Source of the DNA: Unio delphinus
Taxonomy: Eukaryota; Mollusca; Bivalvia; Unionida; Unionidae
Direction: 5' to 3'
Assembly (NCBI GenBank): GCA_029339505.1
Contig: JAQISU010000193.1
Coordinates: 315,001-379,000 of the forward strand
Length of the DNA: 64,000 bases
Below are positions 26,391 to 38,284 of the stretch, piece by piece. The translations under genes and the position numbers were made by a program. Below the pieces are notes generated by a model. The model did not search any database. It saw only the letters and a list, made by a program, of their open reading frames with translations, and was not told the DNA's origin. Position 1 is the stretch's first letter, and each line of letters begins with the position of its first letter.

Positions 26391-27425
26391 TAATAATAAT
26401 GAGGACTTTGTATAGCGCCTAATCTTTCGAAGCTATGAGCGCTTTACACCATCAATAATGATATGACTACACTACATAACAACAAATGACAAACACAATG
26501 AAATTGGAAAACATAAAAACATGCTGAAAACATAAAAGATACAAAACATGATTAGGTCTCTAAGTTTGTCCCTGCAGTCGAAACAGGAGAGTCTTAAGAA
26601 CACTCTTAAAATGGACCACTGTGTCTTTATGTCTAATTTCAATGGGCAATTCGTTCCACGTCGCCGGGCCCTGGTGTGGAAACGAACGTTGTCCATATGA
26701 CTTTGTTTTCACCTTGGGAACAATGAGTATATGATTACCAGAAGAAGAGCGTAAGGATCTAGCTGGTGTATACACATGAGTTAGGTTGGATAGGTATGTT
26801 GGACTGCAGTCTGTCATTGAAACATAGCACAGAGAAAAAATTTTGTGTTTGATTCTGTATCGAATTGATAGCCAGTGTAGGGCACAGAGCAGTCGTGAGG
26901 TGTGCTCTGATCAAGGTACTCTAAAAGATGATCCGTGCAGTTGTGTTTTGAACATTTTGAAGTTTCTGGAGTAAATATTGTGACGAACCAAACAGAATTG
27001 AGTTTCAATAGTCCAGTCTTGAAAGTACTAATGAACACACAAGTGTTTTAGTGGCATCAACTGAAAGATATTTACGAATGGAATTGATGCGTCTCAATTC
27101 AATATATTTGTTTTGTTTTTTATGGTTTAACGCCATTTTTCAGCACAATATATAGGCTATACATGGCGGCCAGTATTAGTGGTGGAGGAAGAAACCGGAA
27201 AAACCCCGGAAAGAACCACCGACCCACGAGAAGCTACTGGCAAGCTTTCTCACTTAACTACATTAGCCGAATCTTAGACTCGAACCCACGCAGACAGAGG
27301 TGAGATGGCAGTGGTCCGTAACGGACAGCGCTTTAGACCACTCGGCCACTCGGGGCCCCCAATTCAATATATGCAGCCTTGCATATGTTCATGACATGTT
27401 GGTGCAATGTGCAATATAGTACTTA
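26391..27425 (-). mobile_element. CR1/L2-like LINE, 3' end of the reverse transcriptase ORF (5'-truncated, SINE-interrupted)
   Basis: On the minus strand, 27425 to 27373 and then 27107 to about 26560 read the C-terminal part of a non-LTR RT ORF. In order they give CKAAYIELRRI-SIRKYLS, ATKTLVCSLVLSRLDYWNS, LQKLQNVQNTTARIIF, ALHWLSIRYRIKHKI, and finally VYTPARSLRSSS plus a GPATWNELPIEIR block ending FKSVLKTLLFRLQ. All are hallmark blocks of the CR1/L2/Jockey-type C-terminus. One stop and one frame change interrupt it. The 3' UTR ends in the common gcgctttaca...gcgctatacaaagtcctc motif and an (ATT)n tail at 26391-26400. A SINE sits inside it (27108-27360). Confidence 0.88.
27108..27360 (-). mobile_element. 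tRNA-derived SINE, copy 2 (full length, with target-site duplication)
   Basis: The minus strand reads ggggccccgagtggccgagt...ggtctaaagcgctgtccgtt, the B-box gggttcgagtct, the shared GC-rich body and a ggcgttaaacc-A/T-rich tail. The A-box TGGCCGAGTGGTC and B-box suggest a Leu/Ser-type tRNA ancestor. A 12-bp duplication, aattcaatatat, flanks it at 27096-27107 and 27361-27372. It lies inside the CR1/L2-like LINE. Confidence 0.93.
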
Positions 27426-27429
27426 TTTT

Positions 27430-29490
27430 TTAAACAACCTCAAAACAATTTTTACTCTTTAGAGGGTACTACACATGAGAGAACAATTAAAGCTTTTGCA
27501 CATTCATTCAAGAAAACACGTAGATATATCCAGACTATTTTCCAAATACATATTTGAAGAGTTTGTAAATGTGAAATATCCCCAAAAAGAAAATTAACGC
27601 TTGCAACAAAACGTTTTGAAGGGAACTGACTTGATTGGTATCCTGAACTGGCATATTTGGCAATGAAGCACATGGTTGCCTATGAATTTGGATGGTTTTC
27701 CATGCTATGCAATTTTTCGATAATAAATGTTCTCACAAAATGTGTTGTAGAGTTGGATGCACGACATTTCTATTGGCACATAGATATTTCTTTGAAACAT
27801 CCTGTTATCACTATTTATGACTATCCTTCATTGCACTAGAAAAAAATATTATCATTATTCCTATCCTTGCTTATGTCATAGTCACTGTTTTGCGATTCCA
27901 CAATGTGTCGTGCATTGAGGGAGCGGCGTACAGGTCTACATGTCTCAAAACAAATACTGTCTCTTATATTTACAATTATTTACCCAATTTAAAATGATAT
28001 ACCAAATTTAAAGTTGTGGGAGCATATGGAGAGTCAGTGTAGGCCATATAAGTAGTGAATCATATATCAGAGAGTGTTGATACAGGTAAATTATGTTTGA
28101 CGCTATATACTTCAATGTTGAAACTGCTTATACATATTTCCCTTCAGACGTTTTCTCACTGCTTATTTGTCAAACAATTTAATTTCAAAAGTTTTGCCCA
28201 AAACATGCTCTTTTCTGATTCTACAAATTTCAACTATTTGTGTGGCAAATTTAAATCCAGTCCTCGATTGTTTGGTTTCAATCTGAGCAAAGCAGTGTTC
28301 GGTAGTTTCATTTCCTAGCAGAGAATTGATTCAAACTTGAAGCAAAGTGTCTTTCTCTCTTCTGGAATATGATGAGAAGTCATGTGGTCACTCATAGTCA
28401 AATACAGTTGAATCTTGCAAGGGTTTTACTCTGTAAATATAACATTTGTGAAAGGTTCGTGCAATGAATGAAGTGCTGAAAGCTATGTAGAATATTGCAG
28501 TTTTACACTAATCGGAAGACAGTGAAATTAGACTGCGTGACAAAGAGAAACAAACGAGTGTTCAGAATACTGCCACATCTCCATTTAAACAAGACAAGAT
28601 AAATTAAGATGATACAAAATTGCAAACTTCATATACATGGTTTAGTCCTCTGGCTTCAATTGATGCGTAAGACATCATATTTATGTTTCTGTGCATTAGC
28701 TTACCTTAATCATAACTCCGTTGACTTTTCTTCTTCCTTTTTTTTTTGTCCTTTGCCATCTCTAAATAATTGTTCTGGACAACGTTGCATTTACTGTCTC
28801 CTTGTATAGAAACAATTCCACTCCTGTTGCCAACTAAAGTTGTACCTGGCCTATTCCCAGCTTGTTTGTGTTTGGTCATGTCATCTATGGCAAAATATAA
28901 AAGAAAAGATGCTATGTTAAGTCATCGTATACACCAAATAAATAACACAAACTGTGAGAAAATGAATTGTCTTTTTTCCAATTATTTATGCAGACTTGTA
29001 ACTTCATTTATATGTTCCAAATAATGCCAATAATTATATGACGTTGACTGTATATTTTTGTCCTGCTACTGTACTATGCTAAGCTGGGGTTTCTTTTGGA
29101 TTTCGTATACACTGCAATATATGAGAAATATGAAACCCCTGGTAAGCACTGTAATGGAAATAAGATAATATTTTATCGTGAATAACATCGAAAACAACAA
29201 TGAATGTCATCATATCATGTACAGTGTATGTAGTTCTTGAAACACAAATATAATAACAAATGGTTTACATATGGCTCATACAAATCCTTTATTTCTGTAC
29301 ATAACTCGTGGTACAATTTCTCTGTTTTAACAACTGGCTACAGTATGTGCAAGGATAAAGTTGTTGCTCTTCCACTGGAAGTTTGATCTGACTTCTCAAA
29401 GTTTCCCTAAAACCAATCAAAAGTACTTAATGTACCTGGTAGGTCTTGAGAGTGGCTAGTACAACAAAAAGAAAGAACGTTACGTTTAAT
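27430..29490. other. Unannotated intron-like sequence
   Basis: No gene recognised. Several weak open frames lack motifs. Confidence 0.5.
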
Positions 29491-29495
29491 TTTAC

Positions 29496-29616
29496 CTGGT
29501 GAGTCGCTTGAGGACTCTGGTGGACTAGAGTCCTCATTTGATGAGTCAGCATCTACATCACTGCTCTCTGGTGTGCGTTGACGGGGCCTTTGCTTGGGAG
29601 TCTCTTTGATCTCACT
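29496..29616 (-). CDS. Coding exon (Ser/Pro/acidic) of an unrecognised long-intron gene
   Basis: On the minus strand the acceptor ttcgttgcag and donor cag|gtaaaa border a 121-nt exon. Only one of three frames is open, entering at a codon boundary and leaving one base. It encodes 40 residues, SEIKETPKQRPRQRTPESSD followed by a run rich in Asp, Ser, Pro and Glu that ends SSDSP. It looks like a disordered linker with possible casein-kinase-type acidic serine clusters (inference). Its exit phase fits the terminal exon at 11403-11554. Its entry phase requires an upstream exon that ends on a codon boundary, and the candidate at 34913-34968 meets this. No homologue recognised. Confidence 0.6.
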
Positions 29617-29724
29617 CTGCAACGAAATTATCGTTCATCTAGATCGATCAATATGAAGTGATAAAACATAACTCTTATTTATATTAATGTTTTAGTAGCA
29701 CGCGTCTGTTTGAATGTACGCATC

Positions 29725-32170
29725 TCTAGCAGAATCATGTTCATTCGTCTGAAAGCATTCCACTTTAACATCACCATCATCCAAGTATATGCTCCAACTA
29801 CTAATCGTGATGATGAAGAAATAGAAGAGTTCTAAAGAAAAAATCCAGGGTATAATAAATATGGTAAGTGAAAGAAAAATCCTAATTATCTAAGGAGACC
29901 ATCATAACCAGATTGACTACATACTTGTTCAAAACCGACACCGATCTGGCATAAATAGAACAAAAACAAGAACGTTCCCAGGTGCTGATGTTGGTAGTGA
30001 TCACGACCTCGTCATTATGAACTTCCGAGTGAGGTTGAAGACAATTAACAATGCAAAGGAATTCAGGCTCAAATTCAACCCTGAACAACTGAAGAACCCT
30101 AACATCTGCATGTCATTCCAAGTCACAATTGGAGAAAAATTTGTTCCACTTCTTGTGATGGATCTTGATGTTAGAGTGATGACAGACAATTTCAACAGTC
30201 ATGACAACAGTTGCCAAGGACATCATGGCCTCCATCATCCAAAGAAAAAAACTGGGTTACAGAAGAGATTCTGATTCTGGACTTGTCTCACTGGGGTCAT
30301 GTCAACAGTGCTCCGGTCTGGGTGAAAACCACATGGAGACTCTGGGAAGTTATCTTATGACACCTGTGCAATATAATGCCCGAAGAGACCTAAGAAAACA
30401 TCAGACACACAACAAGGACAGTGGAGTATCGATAAAAAAACAAGAATATCAGATAAAACTTGAAGAAAGAAAAAGGAGATTGGACAGAAATAGAGAGCAG
30501 TCTGCTAAAGAATAACAGCAAAAGACATTCCAAAATGTAAAAGACCTCACCAGACAGAAGCAACCAAGACTCAGTACCACTCAAGACGAACATGCAAAAT
30601 GCCGCACAGAAGGAAGTGACATTGCAGAAAGATGGACTGAGTATTGTAAAGAACTCTACAACCATCCGTTCACAGAAGACCGAGAGGTGCTTGAAGTTAC
30701 AAACTCCACAAATGATGATGATTTGTCCATTCTCAAAGAAGAGGTGGAGTCAGCAATAAGAGCATTGAAGAATGGGAAGGCAGCTGGTGTAGACAACATC
30801 CCAGCTGAACTTATCAAGAAATCGTGGGGAATCAGTGATAGAGCTAATAACAAATATCTGAAACAAGATCTGGCAGACAGGCGAATGGCCAACACAGTGA
30901 AACTGTCATTGATTTTAACACTATCCAAAAAGGGCAATCTCCAGCTGTGCCAAAATTACAGAACTATCAGTTTAATCAGCCATGCGAGTAAGGTGATGCT
31001 GAAGATCATGTTGAACAGACTGAACCCACAAGCAGAGGAAATAATCGCTGAAGAGCAGGAGGGTTTCGGATTGGAAGAAGCACAACAGAACAAATATTCA
31101 ATCTTAGGGTTGAATGTACTCACAATATCAACAAGACATCTATCATGTGCTGATAGATTTCAAAAAGGCTTTTGACAGAGTGTGGCATGAGACATTGTGG
31201 GCCGCAATTAATAAGTACAACATGGGTTGACCAACACCATCAAGCAGCTGTACGCCAAGGCTACCAGTGCAGTAATTGCTCAAGGTTTTTTTCAACATCT
31301 ACATGGAGCGCATCATGAGCAAAGCCCTGGAAAACCACTGTGGGACAGTCAGCATTGGAGGACGTAACATTACCAACCTCCGCTTTGTAAACGACATTGA
31401 TGATGACAGTGAAGATGAGCTTGCCACCTTAGAGAAGAACCTGGAATGAAATATCTTCCAGATTTGACATGGATATAAGTGCCGAGAAGACAAAGCTGAT
31501 GATAAATAGTGGCAAATAATATCTCAACCAAGATTAAAATCAGAGGACAGGAACTGGAAACAGTGGACCAATTCAATTATCTTAGTTCCGTAATCACGGA
31601 AGAGGGATCAAGAGCAGAATTTTGTCACGAACAGCACAAGCAACGGCGGCAATGTCAAGCTATGACCCATCTGGAGACACAAGAATATTTGTCTGAAAAC
31701 TAAAATCAGACTATTGAGAGCATTAGTCATCTCAATCTTTCTGTATTCATATGAAGCCTGGACCCTAACAGCAGAATTACAACGAAGAATCCAGGCACTT
31801 GAAGTGAGATGCTTCAGAACCATTCTTTGCATCTCTTGCATGGACCACATCACCAATGAAGAGTTGCGTAACACTATCAGGCACAAAGTAGGTCATAATG
31901 AAGACCACCTCACCACTGTCAAAAAGAGAAAGCTGAAATGGCATGGCCATGTCACTAGAGCCAACAGTCTATCCACAACAGTACTGCAGGGTAGTGTTCA
32001 AGGTGATAGAAAGAGAGGTAGGCAGAGAACAAAGTGGAGTGACAACATCACAGAATGGACCAGGAAAGGTTTTGCAGAGACACAGGCATTGACACATGAT
32101 CGAGACAAGTGCAGGGAACTGGTCAGATATTCAGCATCACAGTGCATCAACGACCACACTGTCAAGAGAC

Positions 32171-32201
<31 letters not shown>

Positions 32202-32205
32202 ATTT
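29725..32205 (+). mobile_element. Decayed non-LTR retrotransposon (EN/RT LINE 1)
   Basis: The plus strand reads fragments of one endonuclease-reverse transcriptase ORF in order. They are an EN piece (ITIIQVYAPT at about 29780), the EN terminal block DYILVQNR...GSDHDLVIMNF (about 29910-30020), a linker, and RT blocks IRALKNGKAAGVDNIPAELI (30760-30820) and QNYRTISLISHASKVMLKI. Next come NIYMERIMSKALEN and SIGGR-ITNLRFVNDID, then the C-terminal SIFLYSYEAWTLTAELQRRI and KLKWHGHVTR...GRQRTKW. The catalytic YADD is changed to FVND, so the RT would be inactive. Frameshifts and stops are frequent, and the 5' part of EN is missing. It ends in a (GAT)n tail at 32171-32205. It lies in the intron upstream of the exon at 29.5 kb. 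Confidence 0.9.
30279..30375 (-). repeat. 97-bp segment of LINE 2 embedded in LINE 1
   Basis: This is about 97% identical (three differences by eye) to 33114-33210, in the same orientation. At 33114-33210 the segment is a native part of the minus-strand LINE 2 RT ORF, because the minus strand reads NFPESLCGFHPDRSTVGM in register with its neighbours. In LINE 1 it lies antisense, in the EN-RT linker region, where it does not belong. Confidence 0.85.
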
Positions 32206-34360
32206 GATGTGCGTCTTGAGATCGTCTCTGTATCTCTTACGAGGTTGGACCTGGTTTCGAATGCCCTGGTCTAGCTTGCCTATGAAAGTCTGCCTGAGGG
32301 TTATATTTTGATTCCTGCGGATGATAGGCTAGTCCAACAAAGCATGGCTTGGATCAGATTGGCTTCGAAGCTTGTTATGTTGACTGAATCAAAACCTTCC
32401 TCATTGGAGATTTGGTCCTGCCACGTGATTTGCATGATGGATCTCAGGGAACGCTTGTGGAATTTGTTACAACTGACTGATATGCTTTCGGTAGAAAGTC
32501 CACATACAACCATAAAGGAGAGTTGCGAGGACAACTGCTTTGTACACCATCATCTTTAACGATTGGAACATATTCTTGTGCTGCAAGACCTTGGTTCGGA
32601 GTAGTCAGAGTGCTTGACCGGACTTTTAGATCTTCGCAGTGACCTCTTTTTTCCAAGAACCACTCATTGGATATTGTGCTGACTTGGTATTTGAAATTGT
32701 CCACATGCTCCAGTTGCGTGTCGCAATTGGTTATACAGGGTTGTGAAGGGAAAATGTTTGACGCGGACTGGAAGAGGACTTCTGTCTTTCCTAGGGCATT
32801 TGTCACATTGAGAGAATCTGTTCATGCTTGCCTGTAGGTGAGTCTCCTTATGAGCCATGAGGGAAGAGTCACCTGCAAAGAGTGTTTCAGTGATGAGTCT
32901 TTCCAGACTCTTGTTGTTTGTACCATGGAGAGGGAGATCAAACACAGATCCATCCAGACAATATCTAATGTAGATACCAAGGTCACGGTCACAGATGGCA
33001 TGAAACAGTAACTGTGTGAAGGAGAGATTGAAGAGAGTACACAGCCTCATTTGACGCCGTCAGGTCCACAAAGACGGCATACCGATACATATTGTGTTTA
33101 AGGCACTTTTATTGGACTTGTCTCACTGGGGTCATGCCAACAGTGCTACGGTCTGGGTGAAAACCACATAGAGACTCTGGGAAGTTATCTTATGACACCT
33201 GTGCAATATAAGCATGGTGAGAATGACGAGAGCAAGTATTTTGCCATCTATGGCGAGCAAGTGGATGCTTCTATAGTTACTGCAGTTCGTACGTGTGCCT
33301 TTAATGTTTATTCTTGTAGAGGGTCACAATTGATGCATCTCATCATCTGATCAGATGCCGATTAGCACTTTGGGAAATGTCTCCAGAGTCTGTGCACTGA
33401 GAACCTTGTACACGTACGCTGCGATATCATACTTTCCATTTGCACTGCCAAAGTTCTTTCTTAAATGGCCGTCATCAACCACTCTTTCGTCGGCAGGACA
33501 TTCAGTTAGTCGTGCAATGGTGGTCGGGGTATTTGGTCAACAGCAGATTGGCTGAACGTTTAGTGCAGGATTAAGAGCATACCAAAGTGTTCTTTCCATC
33601 TGTCCCTAATGCCAGCTTTGTCTTGTATAAGTGTAGTGCCATTTTCAGCAAGCAAGGGGGCAGGGCTGGACATTGAAGGGCCGTAGATTGACCTGGTGGC
33701 ACTGTAGAACTCGTCTGAGTTGTTAGTGTCGGCTCGGCATAGCATTGCATTTCATCAGCTTTCTGTTCCCACCACTAGTCATGCATCTTGCTGATTTCTC
33801 TCTGAACCTCGGTATAGAATTTGAAGCAGTCTTATGTAAGAGTGGAATTTGGATCATTGTGCCAGTGGATAAATATTTCGTTCTATATGGAAAAAAGAGC
33901 TACAATGTCAGCTTTGTTCTCGCCGAAACAGCCTTTATGGATTTGCTTCTTGGGACCCAGAGTAGCAATAGCTGCTTCTGTTATCATGGCCTTAAGCTTG
34001 TTCCATTTCTCGTAGGCATTTCCACGTATTTGGTTGTTTGTTGGACACCTCATTATCTATGCGCTTCTGGAAATTATGCTGGGTGGAAAGCTACATGAGA
34101 TTTACAATGTGGAAGGCTGTGCGTACAAGCGTTGAACGCTTTGGATCATATGGGGCAATGCAAAGGGTAGATTGGACAAGCCTGTGGTCTGTCAAGCTTT
34201 CTGCTCTTCACATGCCAAACTTACTGCTGCCCTAGGTATAGAGCAGAACGACCCGCGTGTCCAACGGCCATCTACATGCAGGTCTCTACAAATCTACAAA
34301 ATCTTTACAAATCCCATTGGGCATCTCCAACTATTGCTTCGCCAGTCGCCCGTTGCCGTC
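32206..34360 (-). mobile_element. Decayed non-LTR retrotransposon (EN/RT LINE 2)
   Basis: Reading the minus strand from 34360 down gives an EN end (LTDHRLVQSTL at about 34170), then WNKLKAMITEAAIATLGPK, then ADTNNSDEF...RSIYGPS and a DRWKEHF block (about 33580-33745). Next are TECPADERVVDDGHLRK, TNCSNYRSIHLLAIDGKIL (about 33240-33310), PESLCGFHPDRSTVGM and YAVFVDLT, then LFNLSFTQLL...LGIYIRYCLDGS and LERLITETLFAGDSSLMAH. It finishes with FKYQVSTIS, RSIMQITWQDQISNEE and TFIGKLDQGIRNQ. The ORF has many frameshifts and a deletion after the VDLT block. It is a different family from LINE 1, which it meets tail to tail at 32205/32206. Confidence 0.88.
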
Positions 34361-34584
34361 GGACTTTGATAGGTGTATATAGGTAATGAGTGTACTGATG
34401 GGGGTGAATGATAGGTGCACAATATAACCCCTGTGCGTTAAGGATATTTAAGTGAAACAGCCTTTGCACAGAGACAGCCTCACTCTCTAGGGAATGGTAG
34501 ATGGGGCTGAGTGGTAGTAAGATTGGTCACGTCTGGGAACTACTTCGGCTGCATTGCATAGCCATGACGTCTTCATCTTCAGTG

Positions 34585-34587
<3 letters not shown>

Positions 34588-34669
<82 letters not shown>
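34588..34669. repeat. (AT)n microsatellite
   Basis: Pure AT repeat of about 82 bp. Confidence 0.98.
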
Positions 34670-34670
<1 letters not shown>

Positions 34671-34912
34671 GCGATTCGTACTTCAAATTAATTCCAAAAA
34701 AGCTGTCGACTTGGGCTGGTCATGAAAAGTACAATAGTTCAACAAAACTTAAATAATACAACGTACAATGTTTAATTTGGCAGATGATTAGAACTGTTAA
34801 GATTTTTTCTTCTTAAAAAGCCGAAATATAAATTGGACCTCTCAGCAAGTTCAATGAATTAACTATGGTAAAATCATGTTTATTTCCAATCGTGCTGAAT
34901 CGTAAGTCTTAC

Positions 34913-34968
34913 CTATGCCACTTGAGGAGCTTCATTATTTTCTAATCCAGACTGGTTTGGTATTTTAC
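34913..34968 (-). CDS. Candidate 56-nt exon ending in TAG at its donor
   Basis: On the minus strand the acceptor ggctaatttgtttcag and the strong donor AG|gtaagac border 56 nt. Two frames stop early. The third, entered with two bases completing a codon, reads KIPNQSGLENNEAPQVA and then TAG exactly at the donor. That entry phase matches the exit of the exon at 44531-44783, and the exit phase matches the entry of 29496-29616. It may be a bridging exon whose final CAG (the consensus exon end) became TAG, an alternative terminal exon, or a chance pair of splice-like sites. Confidence 0.35.
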
Positions 34969-35546
34969 CTGAAACAAATTAGCCAATAGAATTGTTATCC
35001 AAGAAATATACCATTAAAGGACAAAGGGGAAAATGCACATAACCGAATTGGTATTCATATTTCCCAAATCAGCCAATCTAGATTAATCGTTTTTTTATTT
35101 TATACCAGTAACTGACAGAAAATTGAATGTATGTGTTATCAGTGAACTCGGAATTTAGTAGTATGCCAAAATGCACCTGCTTCAATAGTAGATAACCCTA
35201 AAACGTAGCAATGACTCGCATAATGCAGCAAGACATAATCCCAAAACATAACAATTTTCTCCTCAACTTCACCAGTACATAATTCCAAGTCACAACAGAT
35301 TGACATCTACCTACTGCTTGACAGTACATAATCTCAAAACAAAGTCACTTAAACGAGACACGAAGGTCATTACAGTTTAATTTGTATGAAACCTCTAGAA
35401 AATATTTCATTTAGGAGTGGAAATTTGGAATTACACGTGTTATCTCTTTGGTTACATTCTGTACGCGGTGAAACCTAAACACACTGATGACATGTAACAA
35501 TAATGATGGTAATTAAAGTGAACTTCGCTAAATGTACAAATGAAGA

Positions 35547-35796
35547 GGGCCCTGAGTTGCCGAGTGGTCTAATACGCTCTTCGTTACGGATCACTGCCAT
35601 CTTACCTTTGTCTGCGTGGGTTCTAGTCTAAGATTCGGCTAATGTATTTATGTGAGAAAGCTTTGCCAGTAGCTTCTCGTGGGTCGGTGATTCTTTCCGG
35701 GGATTTTCCCGGGTTCTTCCTCCACCAATAATACTGGCCGATATGTATAGCCTATTGTGTGCTGAAAAATGGCGTTAAACCCTACAACAACAAACG
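35547..35796 (+). mobile_element. tRNA-derived SINE, copy 3
   Basis: The tRNA-like head starts ggccctgagttgccgagtgg, with a mutated B-box (gggttctagtct) and the shared body and ggcgttaaaccctacaacaa tail. An imperfect 10-bp target duplication flanks it (caaatgaaga at about 35537-35546 against caaacgaaga at 35791-35800). Confidence 0.92.
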
Positions 35797-36129
35797 AAGA
35801 ATTGCAAAAATCTTTGGGAAGTCTTTCCAAATAAATGTCAACACAAAGTTCTTCGAGACAAGTGGAAACGTTAAAAACTACTATTAAAAGCCATCATTGT
35901 GTATAACATAACACATATTGGTAAACTATCTAATACCTATATTAGTTGTTTACGAACATTAACAATATGACTATGACCTATGGATATACCATGCAATATA
36001 TTTTCTAACATTCTCTTTTCATTTCGTATCATTCCTAAGTTTAGCAGATAACATTTAAAATAAAAATGTTCATAATCAGTTTCCGAGTGTTCATCACGCT
36101 CAGTTCTGTAAAATGTCAGATGTATATTG

Positions 36130-37765
36130 GAAGCATCCACTATAAAATATATGTCTGACTAGAGAAGGATGTCTAGACACTATAGAATATATGTGTGATT
36201 CGAGAAGGATGTCTAGAAACTATAAAATGTCTGTCTCACTAGAGAAAGATGTCCAGCCATTTTAGAATATGTGTGACTTGAGAAGGATGTATAGCCACTA
36301 TATAATATCTGTCCTACTTGAGAAGGATGTCTAGCCACTATAGCATATATGGCTGGCTTGGAAACAATAACCAGCAACTATATAATATCTGAGTGACATT
36401 AAGAATGATGTTCAGCCACTATAGAATATCTGTCTGACTTGAAAATGATGTCAAGCCAGATCAGAATATCTGACTTGAGAAGGATGTCTTGCCACTATAG
36501 AATATGTCTGACTTGAGAAGGATGTCTAGCCACTATAGAATATGTCTGACTTGAGAAGGATATCTAGCCACTATAGAATATGTCTGACTTGAGAAGGATG
36601 TCTAGCCATTATAGAATATATGTCTGACTAGAGAAGGATGAATAACCACTATATACTATATGTCTGACTAGAGAAGGATGTCTAGCCACTACAGAATACA
36701 TGTCTCACTTGAAAAAGATGTATAACCACTATATATCTCTGACTAAAGAAAGATGTCTAGCCATTATATAATAAATATCTGACATCAGAAGGATGTCTAG
36801 CCACAATCGAATATATGTGTGATTAGAGAAGGATGTCTAGCCACTATATAATATGTCTGACCTGAGAAGGATGTCCAGTCACTTCAGAATATCTGAGTTG
36901 AGAAGGATATCTACCCACAACAGAATATGTCTGACTTGAGAAGGATGTCTAGCCACTACAGAATATATGTCTGACTAGAGAAGGATGTCTAGCTACCATA
37001 GCATATATGTCTGAATTGAGAAGGATCTCTAGCCACAAGAGAATATATGTCTGACTTGAAAAGGATGTGTAGTCACTATATAATATATGTCTGACTTGAG
37101 AAGGATGTCTAACCACTAAATAATATATGCATGGCTTGAGAAGGATGTCTAGCCACTATAGAATATGTCTGACTAGAGAAGGATGTCTAGCCACTACATA
37201 TTATCTGTCTGCTTTGAGAAGTATAGAAGATACTATAGAAGATAGGTCTGACTAGAGAAGGATGTCTTACCACTACAGAATATATGTCTGTCTTGAGAAG
37301 GATGTCCAGCCACTTCAGAATATCTGTCCAACTTGAGAAGGATATGATGCCACTACAGAATATCAGACTTGAGAAGAATGTCCATCCACTATAGAATATA
37401 TGTCTGCCTTAAGAAGGATGTCTAGCCACTACAGAATATGTGAATTGAGAAGGATATGATGCCACTGCAGAATATCTGTCTGACTTTAGAAGGATGTCTA
37501 GCCACTTCAGAATATGTGTGACTTGAGAAGGATATGATGCCACTACAGAATATCTGTCTGACTTGAGAAGGATGTCTACCCACTTCACAATATGTATTAC
37601 TTGAGAAGGATATGATGCCACTATAAAATCTGTCTCACTAGAGAAGGATGTCGAGCCACTTTAGAATATGTGACTTTTGAGAAGGATGTCCAGCTACTTC
37701 AGAATATCTGTCTGACTTTAGAAAGATTTTATGCCACTGTAGAAAATGACTCACTTGAAAAATAT
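36130..37765. repeat. ~40-bp minisatellite array, about 40 copies
   Basis: Diverged units of the form gacttgagaaggatgtctag plus ccactatagaatatatgtct. Some units are shortened. From about 37300 a variant with ggatatgatgccacta alternates with the standard unit, a weak two-unit pattern. Confidence 0.95.
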
Positions 37766-37769
37766 ATCT

Positions 37770-38220
37770 ACGGAGCTATAAAGACGAATTAAGCAAGTTA
37801 GTTTTATTTTATCAGATCATGCAATTTGTTGATAGCCACTGTCCAGTCCTAGTCATTCAACCTTGCATATACAGACATCATGTCCGGGACTGGGCTGGAT
37901 CAAGTGTCACTCTGGCAATCATTATTATGAAACGTAAAAGCAATCTAGTGGACATTAATATAGTGTTTGGACTTAATCTCATTATATTGAAAACGAAACA
38001 TGCCAATTCAGACGGCTATGACAAAACACAAAATTTATGTCTGTTCAAAACAAAATTGTCTAACATATTTATTTGGAAAACCTGGCACCTTTTGTTATCA
38101 AGTATACTACAGCACTGCAAGTACCACCATTTTGTAGCCAAGGGGCAGCTGATCTTATACGTTTAGTTTTTGCAATTCAAAGTATTATGCTCTGACACTA
38201 TAATACATATAATTTTTTTT
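37770..38220. other. Unannotated sequence
   Basis: A 115-codon plus frame at 37819-38166 has no motif or splice support, so it is not called. Confidence 0.5.
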
Positions 38221-38222
38221 GC

Positions 38223-38224
<2 letters not shown>

Positions 38225-38281
<57 letters not shown>
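38225..38281. repeat. (GA)n microsatellite
   Basis: Pure GA repeat of about 57 bp. Confidence 0.98.
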
Positions 38282-38282
<1 letters not shown>

Positions 38283-38284
38283 AG

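Noticed and set aside
37819..38166. 115-codon open frame next to the 40-bp array
   Set aside because: No motif and no splice context.
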